Of a stretch of DNA of 64,000 bases, positions 44,341 to 54,000 are shown in pieces. Within the stretch, counting starts at the first letter, position 1, and every line of letters starts with the position of its first letter. The notes beneath the pieces were generated by a model. That model had not been told where the DNA came from. It was given only the letters and a program-made list of their open reading frames with translations, and searched no databases. Both the position numbers and the translations under genes were made by a program. This stretch comes from Locusta migratoria (Eukaryota; Arthropoda; Insecta; Orthoptera; Acrididae), in the NCBI GenBank assembly GCA_026315105.1, contig CM048745.1, positions 284,189,747 through 284,253,746 on the forward strand, read 5' to 3'.

Positions 44341-44696
44341 AATGTTCAGATGTTTGTAAATGTACTCTGGTTATCAGTCTTATCGTAATGCCACAGTGGA
44401 GTAGCCGAGCGGTCTAAAGCGCCTCGCTGCGGAGCGCGCGGTTGCTCGCCGTCGGAGGTTCGAGTCCTCGCTGGGTATGGGTGTGTGTGTTGTCCTTAGG
44501 TTAGTTTACCTTAGTTTATTTAGTTTGTAAGCTACGGACTGATGACCACGTAGTTTGGTCCGATAGATTTACAAACATTTGAACATTCTTATGCTAATAA
44601 CAACAAACACACCCATGCCTGAGGGAGGATTCGAACCTTCGACGGCGAGCAGCGGCGCGCTCCGCAGCTAGGTGCCTTGGAACGCTTGGCCACTCC
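44341..44696 (-). mobile_element. SINE interrupted by a sense SINE (outer)
   Basis: Antisense copy with target duplication ATGACAGAACA at 44330-44340 and 44697-44707. Tail part at 44341-44378, head and B-box at 44599-44696. Confidence 0.9.
44391..44587 (+). mobile_element. subfamily-2 SINE nested in a SINE (inner)
   Basis: Full-length plus-strand copy (head CAGTGGAGTAGCCGAGCGG). Near-identical target duplication CTTATCGTAAT / CTTATGCTAAT at 44379-44389 and 44588-44598. Confidence 0.92.
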
Positions 44697-45150
44697 ATGA
44701 CAGAACACTCAGGTTTGCTGTCATTCTGTTTCCCAACAAATACGCCACGTCCCATTGTTCCCGTAAGAGCGACTCTGAAAAACAGTAAAACTATACATTT
44801 AAGGAAATCATATAAAAAGTTACGATAATGAGTGAGGTTAAATAATTCTCCATGATAAATAAGAAGCGGGAAACAAATCAAACGTGAATGATAAATTCAC
44901 ATGTTGATTAAAACGCGAGGCACTTCTGATACCATTTACTTTGTTTATTTTTCCCACAACGACTTTCCATGGTTTAAACCCCCATCATCGGGTGGAATAT
45001 ATTATAATATACTGTTTAGATGTAGGTTGTCTGCAAGAGAAAATATAAAATACTACGTCAGAATGTAACTTTGTACAATTGTTCACTAAAGCTTGATGTA
45101 AACAAGTAAAGTATCATACATTGTTTACATTATAATTCAGTGAAAAGTTG

Positions 45151-45371
45151 TTCAAAAATGTTCAAATGTTTGTAGAGCTTATGGGACTTAACTAAGGGGT
45201 CATCAGTCCCTAAACTTACAAACTACTTATGAACTACCTTATACTAAAGACGGCACAAACATCCATGCCCGAGGGGGGATTCGAACGCTCGACCGTATTG
45301 GCCGTGCAGACCGTGACTGGCGCGCCTCAGTCCCCTCAGTCCCCTCAGTCCCCTCGGCCACCGCGGCCGGC
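45151..45371 (-). mobile_element. SINE with amplified head segment
   Basis: Antisense full-length copy. The 9-10-bp unit CAGTCCCCT occurs three times in a row at about 45326-45356, once in other copies. The target duplication is short and imperfect (AAGTTGT / AAGTTTGT). Confidence 0.88.
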
Positions 45372-45522
45372 GAAGTTTGTCAATATGTCGTTTTTTTTTT
45401 CGGATGGACTCGTCTTTAAGCTAAGGTAAGAATTGTCAATGTCAATGTCAATGTGGAATCCTTTTTAATATTATTTACACGTAAAGCTACGTCTAAAGAA
45501 TAACTAATCCTACATTCTAATC

Positions 45523-45564
45523 AGTGACTGGCACGCCGCAGACCGCTATGCCACTGCTGCCGGC
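45523..45564 (-). mobile_element. SINE head scrap
   Basis: GTGACTGGCACGCCGCAGAC followed by TGCCACTGCTGCCGGC matches the 5' end of the SINE in antisense. Only about 42 bp. Confidence 0.65.
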
Positions 45565-45785
45565 AGAAAAATTGTACAAAGGTATATTCTGACGCAGTGT
45601 CTTCTATTTTCTGTTGTAGACAGTGAACAGATCACCTTGTCATACAACCAAAATGTAAACAGTAGAATATAAAATATTGCACCTGATGATGGGGGTTGAA
45701 ACCCTTGAAACGCGTTGTGGAAAAAAATAAAGTGACTGGTAAACGAAACAGTCATGGAAAAGCCTAAACCAAAATGTTTCATTTA

Positions 45786-46130
45786 AAGTAAACGCATATG
45801 CATTTTCCAGGCTCAGACTGAGGCAAGAGTGACAATAATATTCGAGAAGACAGCGGCTGAATGTCGTAACTACTTTCATCTGTGACATTAGTGAGGAATG
45901 TTCCATGAAAACAGAGTTATAATTACGGTTCCGCGTATAAAGTAAATCTTTGAGAAAGGACAGTGACAGATTTCTGTGGTGAGAATTAAATCGCTGAATG
46001 GTCTCAGCATTAATTTCGTCTTTGCGGCAGTCTCAGGGTTAATTTATTAATAGAATAGTATGAAAGTGGTGTTCTTTTGGTGTCTCCTGGACCTGCAGCA
46101 CTATATATATCATTTAAAGTCATTATGCAA
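45786..46130. other. unassigned stretch
   Basis: Nothing recognised. Confidence 0.35.
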
Positions 46131-46131
46131 T

Positions 46132-47195
46132 AAAATTTCCAAATGCTGCTTTAATTATTCATTACTATAGAACCTATTTCGGCATAACTGCCATTTTCAG
46201 GTAATCTGTGAAAAAGTGCCATTGTTAATTATACCGCGAGATCAAAAGGTTAGTATAAATCTGAAAACTTAATAAACCACGGAATAATGTAGATAGAGAG
46301 GTAAAAATTGACACACATGCTTGGAATGGCATGGGGTTTTATTAGAACAACAACAAAAAAAAAGTTCAAAAATGTCCGACGGATGGCTTTTCATCTGATC
46401 AGGAAAGCAATAACTAGCATAACGAATTAAGACAAAGAAAAGGTGATGTTCTTTATAGAAAATGCTCAATATGTTCACCGTCATTCCTCAACAATAGATG
46501 TAGTCAAGGAATAATAATGTGAACAGCACTGTAAAGCATGTCCGGAGTTATGGTGAGGCATTGGCGTCGGATGTTGTCTTTCAGCATGTCGGTCGATCAC
46601 GATACACTAGCGACTTCAGGTAACCCCAAAGCCGATAATCGCACTGACTGAGGTCTGGGGACCTGGGAGGTCAAGCATGACGAAAGTGGCGGCTGAGCAC
46701 ACGATCATCACCAAACGACGCGCGCAAGAGATCTTTCACGCGTCTAGCAAAACTTTTTTTTTGTTCTAATAAAACCCCATGCCATTCCAAGCATGAGTGT
46801 CAATTTTTACCTCTCTACCTACATTATTCCATGATTTATTAAGTTTTCAAATTTAGACTGACTTTTTGATCACCCGATACATCGAAATTCATTAGTATCG
46901 TTATTAATTCTAAATATACATACGTCAGACGGTCGTGACATTCATATATATCGTAGTTTTTTGCGCTGTCTCATAAAACTTACGAACAACCAAATAATTG
47001 ACAGCACGAAAACCAATGATATGGATGCCGCGACTATATGACGCATGTGTATTTAGAAACTTATATTACTATTATGATACGCACGAAATTCGACGAGTAA
47101 TTAACAATGTCAGATTTTTACAGATTATCTGAAGATGACAGTAATAAAGAATAGTTATAATTAAAGCAGCATTTGGAAATTTTATTACCTAAGTA
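46132..47195. repeat. foldback element with about 100-bp arms, split by another transposon
   Basis: The left arm TTTCCAAATGCTGCTTTAAT (46136) through AATCTGTGAAAAAGTG and TTGTTAATTA (46232) is inverted at 47100-47190 (TAATTAACAATGTCAGATTT ... ATTAAAGCAGCATTTGGAAA). A Tc1/mariner-type element lies in the middle. Confidence 0.8.
46234..46877 (-). mobile_element. Tc1/mariner-group transposon remnant, about 110-bp TIRs
   Basis: TA-flanked (46232-46233, 46878-46879). The inverted ends share GATCAAAA, GAAAACTTAATAAA and a long block up to GGCATGGGGTTTTATTAGAA. The minus strand keeps only the C-terminal part of a transposase: PGPQTSVSA/LSALGLPEVAS-type text in two frames (the SPD-L-WGYLK region), then DMLKDNIRRQCLTITPDMLY and SAVHIIIP, LLLRNDGEHIEHFL (46450-46600). 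Stops and frame changes make it non-functional, and the first two catalytic residues are absent. Confidence 0.75.
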
Positions 47196-48052
47196 TGAAA
47201 ATGATTCGGATATAACGTTGCGTATATGATTTCTATCAAACACGCACAAAAAATGAAAAGAAACATTTCATAGTGGTCGACTGTATCAGGAAACCTTACG
47301 AGAACTGAAGTGTAACTTTCCCAGTGGACACAGAAGCGATGTTGGGAGGCAGTGGAGTGGTGAGAGGTTTCAGCTATTGCGCGGTGACGTCCTCAGTGCT
47401 TCCGTCGATATTCAGGTGAATATGGCAGTAATAAAGAATAGTTATAATTAAAGCAGCATTTGGAAATTTTATTACCTAAGTATGAAAAAGATTCGGATAT
47501 AACGTTGCGTATATTGCTGCGAGACCATGAACAACGACTGGCGGTGTGGCGCAGGGGATAGCGTCACGGACTGCGGTGCAAAAGGTCGCCGGTTCAGTCC
47601 CGCCCACCGAATAAATTTATTTCTTTGTAATTAACAATTCCAGAAGTTTCCACATCTTTCTTATGTTCACTTGTAAATTCTACTTGTTTCTTATGTTAAC
47701 GGTTCTTCTAATTTCTGGTACATTCTGTCTGTGTATAAATAGCAGAACACTCTGCCTGAGAGGCAGCAGTGCTGCGTGTATGTTGAGTTCGTAATAAACG
47801 TGCTTTCAGTATAAGTGCTGTGTTTAGTTGCCTCGAAGTCAAGCCTGCTTCTATTTCAACGCGGCAATATGATTGCTATCAAACACGCACAAAAAATGAA
47901 TAGAAACATTTCATAGTGGCCGACTGTATTAGGAAACCTTACGAGAACTGAAGTGTAACTTTCCCAGTGGACACAGAAGCGATGTTGCGAGGCAGTGGAG
48001 TGGTGAGAGGTTTCGGCTATTGCGCGGTGACGTCTTCAGTCGATATTCAGGT
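47138..48052. repeat. tandem duplication, about 286-bp unit
   Basis: The unit at 47138-47423 (CAGTAATAAAGAATAGTTAT ... GTCGATATTCAGGTG) is repeated at 47424-48052, where the second copy is split by a solo LTR. It includes part of the foldback arm ending at 47190, so the duplication came after that element. Confidence 0.88.
47515..47866 (+). mobile_element. solo LTR (352 bp) carrying a tRNA-like segment
   Basis: Starts TGCTGCG and ends CGCGGCA (TG...CA with short inverted termini). Flanked by the 4-bp duplication ATAT at 47511-47514 and 47867-47870. The other unit of the tandem duplication shows the empty site (GCGTATATGAT). It contains a TATA-box-like GTATAAATAG (47733) and AATAAA (47792). 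A 4-bp duplication suits Ty3/gypsy. Within it, 47536-47612 is tRNA-like (GGTGTGGCGCAGGGGATAGC, B-box CCGGTTCAGTCCCGC). Confidence 0.8.
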
Positions 48053-48290
48053 GGGTCGTCGCGTGACCGGCCGCAGAGTCCCACAAGTGCCGCCGGGACT
48101 GAGGCTGCCCAGCTGGGCCACTCTAGATGATGAGGGCCCTGCTGCACGGGGACTACTAGGAGGCCGACTGGCAGGCCTGAAAGGTAACAGTCCACTCTAC
48201 TGGACGATTACTGTGTAACGCTATAGTTCTTCTACCTATTACTGTTTATTGCTTTTATGTATTCGATGGGAGAAGTATCGATTATGAATG
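48053..48290. other. unassigned GC-rich stretch
   Basis: 48055-48180 is GC-rich with an open frame on each strand but no recognisable protein. Confidence 0.3.
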
Positions 48291-48292
48291 TA

Positions 48293-48320
48293 ACTAGCTG
48301 AAAACCCGGCGTTGCCCGCA
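48293..48320 (-). repeat. Helitron-like 3' terminus (minus strand)
   Basis: Read on the minus strand: GGGCAACGCCGGGTTTTCAG then CTAG and a flanking T. A short GC hairpin a few bases before CTAG, with insertion before T, fits a Helitron 3' end. A related end in opposite orientation lies at 54868-54894. No Rep/helicase gene is present, so the call is tentative. Confidence 0.4.
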
Positions 48321-48390
48321 TTGTTAAATATCTGCCAGGCTGAATGTGGAACTGCAGTAGGTGTAGATAGAAAGCACATATTATAAAAAT

Positions 48391-48555
48391 TTTTGTGTCC
48401 CTGCCTCGTCGCCGCTTTTGTGTCTCGTTTCCGGCGTAGGTGTCGGTGGCCGAGTAGGAAGACCGACACATGAATAAAGGTAGCACGCTTGTGGAGGTAC
48501 GGAGAGGAGCAGCCAGTGGGACAGCAGAAACTAGAAACACTAGAGTACATTAGAA

Positions 48556-48607
<52 letters not shown>

Positions 48608-48910
48608 CACAGAATTTATACAATACTTAACTTTTACATAGTACTGCAGAATGCTGATACATAGTTGAGCTAGAGTCCTGCCTAGTGCCTATCCGATAGC
48701 CAAGTCTTCACTGGTGCCTATCTAATTCCGAAGAAGTGTTAACTGGTTCCTATCTCAGTCCGAAGTGAACGATGTCGTTCAGTGGTGGCCACGAGCGGAG
48801 TTGTAGCAGAGGGCGCTCGTGGCTGACGTCGTAAGAACGGCGCGCCGTGCGTGCATGGCGGCGCGCGGCGAAAGTAGGTGGCGCGCACTTTGGACTTGTG
48901 CGACACCACA
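48391..48910 (-). repeat. 3' LTR of the gypsy element
   Basis: 520 bp, against 484 bp in the 5' LTR. The difference is an expanded (TA)n at 48559-48605. On the coding strand it begins TGTGGTGTCGCAC and ends GGGACACAAAA. By eye, about five substitutions separate the two LTRs outside the microsatellite. Confidence 0.93.
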
Positions 48911-49400
48911 CCCCTACCCCCCCAAACCGCCGCGCCGTCGTGGCGTAGGGCTGAGGGCCACGGCGACGGCACTGGGAGGAGGGCCTGGGCGGGGGAGTTA
49001 CTGGTGGGACGGGCGTCGTAGCAGAGGCTGGGATTGAGACGCCGTCCGCGCCCCGGTATCCACCTTGCGATCCCCCGGAAAACCCGCCAAAACGAGGGGA
49101 AGGGCGCACCCCTCCGCCCATCGGGAGCAGGTCATCTTCTTCTGAGGTGCGTGGCCCAGACGGCGGGGGCACGCACGGTCCCGGAGTCCTTCTTGGTGAC
49201 GCTGTCAGCTGCGGCGGCGACGGAGGCGGAGAGGCGAACTGCGTAGGAGGCGCGTCCACCTCCATGGGTACGATCTCGTAGTCCGGGGACGCTGGGCCCG
49301 GCGGCGAGCGAATGGCTGTGCTCCCTGGCGGTGAACTGGGTCTGGAATCAAGAAACCCGAGACAGGATCGCGCGGCCTGTGCAGGCGCAATTGGTTTGCG
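48911..49400 (-). pseudogene. proline-rich C-terminal tail of pol (second frame)
   Basis: The frame ending beside the LTR is rich in proline and serine (SPPGSTAIRSPPGPASPDYE, EIVPMEVDAPPTQF, PPPSPPQLTAS). Such tails follow integrase in related insect gypsy elements. It is in a different frame from integrase, so a frameshift near 49350 separates them. The upstream part of the same open frame (49400-49484) is out-of-frame integrase, not a separate gene. Confidence 0.6.
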
Positions 49401-50599
49401 TGGCGCCGCAGCTCCGACCCTGTGGAAGAACGTACAACATACATATTGCGACCGAGCACGCGCTGAATGATGCCTGGCAACCATGTCTTCTTGCTGCCAG
49501 CAAACACCCTGTACAGCACCGGCGTAGAAACCTGAAAACGCGATGCGCCATACGAACCGACTCGGTGCGTGGGAGGCTGCAGCAGGTGAAGGAGAGTGCG
49601 GTGACGGCGGCCGTGTAGCAGCTCGGCAGGAGACGGGCCGTCACGTGGCATGCACCGATACGTAGACAGGAAAATTTGAAGAGCTTGCTGCCTGGAGTGC
49701 TGACCTTTCATCTTTTCCATGTGAGACTTAAATGTTCGAACGAAACGTTCTGCTTCACCATTGGACTAAGGGTGAAAAGGTGTGGTGGTGATATGCTGAA
49801 CGCCACTCACACGACAAAACTGTTGAAATTACGCACTAACAAACTGAGGTCCATTGTCACTGACGATAGTTTCAGGCAAACCTTCCATGCAAAACACTGA
49901 CGTTAAGGCACTGATTGTACTAGACGCCGTCGTTGAGTTCATGGCAATCACAAAAGGAAACTTGCTGAAAGCGTCTACAACGATTAACCATCGCGTATTC
50001 CAGAAAGGTCCGGCAAAGTCAATGTGTAAACGTTGCCATGGTCCCTTGGGGCGTGGCCAGTCTGAGAAACGTTGCGGAGGAGCCGCCTGATGCTCCGCAC
50101 AAACAGTACACTGTGATGTCATGCTCTCTATCTGAGCGTCCATACCAACCCAGGTACAATGACGTCTGGCCAACTGCTTTGTCCTAACAATACCCCAATG
50201 TCCTTGATGCAGGAGGCGTAACACTTCACGTTGCAGGGAATGAGGAACAATCACTCTTGTTTGGTCGTTGTCCGTATGTAACAACAGAACACCCTGACTT
50301 AAAGATAATGCATGACGTTGTGCAAAATAACGTCGAACCAGAGGCCGATCAATGTCTTTGGCTCTGGCAGGCCACCCTGAGCGAACAAAACGTGCTACCA
50401 CACTTAGGTCTGCATCCGCAGCTGTTTCCTGTGCAACCCGACGAGAGTTCAAAGGAAAGTCTGCGACAGAGGAAGCATCTCTGGAGTCTATCTGACAACA
50501 TGCCATTTCTGAAGAATCAAACGACACATCCTGGCCAACCGGAAGTCGGGAAAGTGTCCGCGTTGGCGTGTTTAGTGGTAGGTCGGTACAAAATCTCAT
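49350..50599 (-). pseudogene. gypsy integrase, broken
   Basis: Integrase inserts the cDNA into chromosomes. From about 50550 it reads LSRLPVGQDVSF, then the HHCC zinc domain (LLHQGHWGIV ... CTVC, about 50080-50205). The core follows with HIDFAGPFWNT (first aspartate, near 50015), IVSDNGPQFVS (second, near 49850) and GEAERFVRTFKS (glutamate, near 49760). Two in-frame stops interrupt it, one right after FVSA (49826) and one before SNGEAE (about 49768). The C-terminal part (SYGASRFQVSTPVLYRVFAG, KTWLPGIIQRVLG) continues to about 49400. Confidence 0.9.
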
Positions 50600-52160
50600 A
50601 CTGATAATTAGACAATATCAAGGACCGTCTCTGAAGCTTTTGTGCCGTACGTGGCGGAATTGGCTTTGTGGGTGAGAACAACGACGTGAGAGGCTTGTGG
50701 TCAGTCAACAAATAGAATTTTCTGCCATAGAGATAATGATGAAACTTTGTGACGCCGTAAATGATTGCTAAGGCCTCCTGTTCTATCTGACTGTAATTCT
50801 GTTACGTTGGCGTCAGAAGCTTGGACGCAAAGGCTATAGGTCGAACGTGAGATCCAATGCGATGTGACAAAACTGCACCCAGACCGTACGACGAGGCATC
50901 AACTGCTAGCACTACAGGCTTCTGTGGGTCAAAGGGAATCAAACATGCATCACTGAGTAGTGCACACTTTAATTTGTCAAAGGCAACTTGGCAATCTTTA
51001 GACCATACAAAAGGAACATTCTTCCTACGTAAGTGATGCAGTGGAGCTGCAATCTGAGAGGCATTGGAAATAAATCTGAAATAATAGTTAAGCTTTCCCA
51101 TTACTGCTTGCAATTCATGCACATACTTAGGAGGACGCAAGTCTTTGATTGCTCGAAGATGTGACTGTAAGGGATGAATTCCTTGGGCATTAATCACATG
51201 GCCTAGGTACTCTATTTCAGTCTGAAAAAACGAACACTTTGCTTTATTACAACTTAGACCTGCTGCAGTCAACACTTTGAAAAGGCACTCCAGGTTTGAT
51301 ATATGTTCTTCAACTGTACGTCCGGATACCACAATATCATCTAAATAGTTCGAGCAACACGGTACAGAAACTGTCAGCTGTTCCAAAAAGCGCTGAAAAA
51401 TAGCGGGGGCGGAAGAACTGCCAAAGGGTAGGCGTTGAAATTGAAAAAGGCCCATGTGAGTATTAATGACGAAAAACTTTTTTGACTCGTCATCAAGTGG
51501 AATCTGTAAGTATGCCTCTGCTAAATCAATCTTAGAAAAGAAGCGAGACTGTCCTAATTTGTCCATTAGTTCCTCAGGTCTGGGCAGGGGATAAGTGTCT
51601 ACAATTGTTTGACTGTTCACTGTTGATTTAAAGTCCGCACAGAGTCGAAGTTTTCCCGACGGCTTGGGTATAATTACTAAAGGCGAGGCCCACTGACTCG
51701 CAGAAACAGGAGAAATCACCCCACTATCTTGCCAACGTTTAAGTTCTTCGGCAACTGTATCACGCATTGCGATAAGCACTGGTCTAGCTTTACGAAATTT
51801 TGGAACTGCAGATTCTTTTAAAGATACATGTGCCACGTAGTCTTTTGCACAACCTAGTTCCGGCGAAAACAAGTCACTGTATTTTTCACAAAATGCATTT
51901 ATTTTGTCCTGAGGCACTACTGACGAAATTTGAAGCACATCTCTTTGAATTGATAAGCCAAACAAGTCGAATGCATCTAGTCCAAAAATGTTCTGTGCAG
52001 ATTTGGCCTGAAGAACTACAAAAGAAACTGTTTTTGTTACACCTTGAAAAGAGGCAGGCAGGATACACGTTCCAGGCACGGGAATATTTTGACCTGTGGA
52101 CGCTGTTAACACCTGCTGTGACGGCGACAATTTTACCGAACCCAGAAGTTCAAAGTATCT
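50517..52160 (-). pseudogene. gypsy protease C-terminus, reverse transcriptase and RNase H
   Basis: Converts the RNA genome to DNA. The frame opens with the second half of protease (LSPSQQVLTASTGQNIPVPG, IFGLDAFDLFGLSIQRD). RT follows: WASPLVIIPKPSGKLRLCAD, FFSKIDLAEAYLQIPL (first catalytic aspartate), FQRLPFGSSSAPAIFQR, and YLDDIVVSG at 51347-51321 (catalytic DD). The connection and RNase H then run LAVDASSYGLGAVLSH (near 50905) to FASKLLTPT. A TAA stop at about 50800 is followed in frame by QNYSQIEQEALAIIYG and LLTDHKPLTSLF. A frameshift near 50540 then moves into the integrase frame. RT itself is intact over about 440 codons. Confidence 0.93.
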
Positions 52161-53767
52161 TTATTAATCAATGTGACAGCGGAACCAGTATCGAGCTGAA
52201 ATTGCACCGTCTTATTTTCAATGGAGAGAGTCACAAACAGTTTGTGCTTCTGGCGCACGACAGGTGCGCGAATGTGGGCAACGTCTGCTACGGTTTGTTT
52301 GCTGCGTTTGCGCATGCGCAGGCTGCATGCGGTAGGAAGCGGCGCAGAATCGGCACATAGATTAATATCACTGTCACTAAATGGCACTACCGCAGGATCG
52401 GCGTCTGCGCAATGCGAGGCTACTGCACTAAAATTACTTTGAGTAGCTACACCAATTCTACTGTCACTAGCTACACCGTACTGGGCACTATTACAATTAG
52501 AAGTTGCAGAAGGCACTAGGTTCACTACAGGATTGCACTGTACATAGTCATTTTGCTTGTCCCGAACCCGTTTCCGTTGCACAGTTTTACGCGCTCGTTG
52601 GCGCTTGCGACGTGGCTCACTACATAGTTTTGCAGTAGGCGCAGAAGAATTTTCTTGCAATTGCAAAGCACTGTTCAATTCCACAGCGTCTATGACATTG
52701 ACAGCATGAACTGTTCGTGCACTCGGCAAAGCACTGTTTCTAACGGTACCGTTCTTGGAGTTTTTAATTTGCATACACACAGACTGTACATGTCCCGATT
52801 TGCCACATTGATAACAGGTTGCGTTGCGACTTGGGCACTGTGCACGTTTGTGGCGAGATACACACTGGGGGCAAGATTTACGAACATGTGTCTGAAATGA
52901 ACGTTGGCGCCCGTTATTCAAATTACTGTTTCTAACACGTCGGGGCGACCTTTGTCTCGCACTTTTACACTGACTACTGTTCACTGTCTGTTCAGCACGG
53001 CCGATAGAAAAATAAGAATCACTAGGGCTATACTAAGAACTACGGCTAGGAAAGCGTCCGTTGCGGCGCACTGAATTAACACTGTGGCTTTGCATTTCTA
53101 CAGCTGCTAAGTCATAAGTATCATGCGCTTCTATAAGCTGCAGTACACTGTCTGAGGGGTCAGACTGTTTCAGAATTGCTGCTCTAATTCTGGGGTCCTG
53201 AATGTTCTGCGTGATCGCATCTCTCAACATCACATCGCTATAAGAAAGTCCACAAGAGCAAGTAAATTTACATTTACGGGTTAAGCCCTTCAATTCACTG
53301 ATCCATTCTTGGTGTGTCTGCTGAGGTAATTTTTTAAGTCTGAAAAATCGGTACTGCGCCTCAGCTACGAGAACTTTTCTCTCATAATGAGCAGTCAGTG
53401 CATCTACAATTTGTTCAAAGTCTACATCACGAGGAGATGCGTGGGGGAATAGTTTCTGCAGTAATACGAAGGTTTTGGGGCCCACCACGGACAATAAAAG
53501 ATGCTTAACAGTCTGACCTGTAAGTTGATGAGCCGCGACGAGTTCTTGAAACTGTGCGAAATAGTCGCTAAATTATTCCTCACGTTCGTTGTACTGGCGA
53601 AACGTAGGAAGCAATGCGGCGGCAGGTGTGGGCTGCTGAAGCGGCGGCTGTTGTTGTTGGTTAGCTGCTTGCGCTGTTAGCTGGGACACTGCCTGCAGGA
53701 GTTGTGTGATTTGCGCCGTCTGTAACTGAATAATTTCCATTAAGTTTGGGTTCGGGGTAGTGGCCAT
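52133..53767 (-). pseudogene. gypsy gag and N-terminal protease, broken
   Basis: Gag forms the particle that packages the RNA. The ATG at 53767 begins MATTPNPNLMEIIQLQ with a glutamine-rich stretch. A TAA stop at about 53571 interrupts capsid (DYFAQFQELVAA, LQKLFPHASPRDVDFEQIVD), and another stop near 53031 precedes the nucleocapsid. A CCHC knuckle CYQCGKSGHVQSVC is at 52816-52775, preceded by basic and cysteine-rich sequence. Protease begins near 52230 with FQLDTGSAVTLI (catalytic DTG near 52192) in the same frame as gag. An indel near 52150 shifts the protease into the RT frame in the middle of the domain, so it is damage and not a programmed shift. Confidence 0.9.
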
Positions 53768-54000
53768 GCTGACCGATTAGGCGCCGCGCATACAAGTAAA
53801 TTATAACAAAACACAAATGCAATGTGAAAGAGGACGCTCTGCAACAAAAAAGTCCACAAAACACGTAACAAAATATCTTCCCCCAAAATTCTTATAATAA
53901 GGGTGGGTGGGTGGGAGCAATTTCTGCATGCTCCGACTGCTGCTGTCTGGCTGCTGCAAGCGGGCTGGTCCAAGGTTCTTCTATCACTCCTCGTCCCCAC
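53768..54000 (-). promoter_or_regulatory. gypsy leader with presumed primer-binding site
   Basis: Lies between the 5' LTR and gag. Directly after the LTR the coding strand reads GTGGGGACGAGGAGTGATAG, where the tRNA primer would pair (TGG at its start fits). I cannot name the tRNA. Confidence 0.5.

Larger units (their letters stand above)
44930..45785. repeat. foldback element, about 150-bp arms, split by a SINE
   Basis: The left arm (TTATTTTTCCCACAACG, AACCCCCATCATCGGGTG, near 44945-44995) is inverted at about 45670-45745 (CACCTGATGATGGGGGTTGA, CGTTGTGGAAAAAAATAA). Matching continues inward to GTCAGAATGTAACTTTGTACA at 45058 against TGTACAAAGGTATATTCTGAC near 45573. The centre holds a full SINE and a SINE scrap. 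Confidence 0.75.

Noticed and set aside
48750..49484. 244-codon proline-rich protein as an independent gene
   Set aside because: It runs from out-of-frame integrase through the pol tail into the LTR, so it is not a separate gene.
52130..52160. Programmed -1 frameshift between gag-pro and pol
   Set aside because: The frame change falls inside the protease domain between conserved stretches, with no slippery heptamer seen. An indel is more likely.
51800..52360. 186-codon open frame on the plus strand
   Set aside because: Antisense shadow of gypsy protease and RT.
53573..53767. Programmed gag stop or readthrough as in some retroviruses
   Set aside because: The stop lies early in gag, far from the gag-pol boundary, and further stops and indels follow. 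Random damage is simpler.
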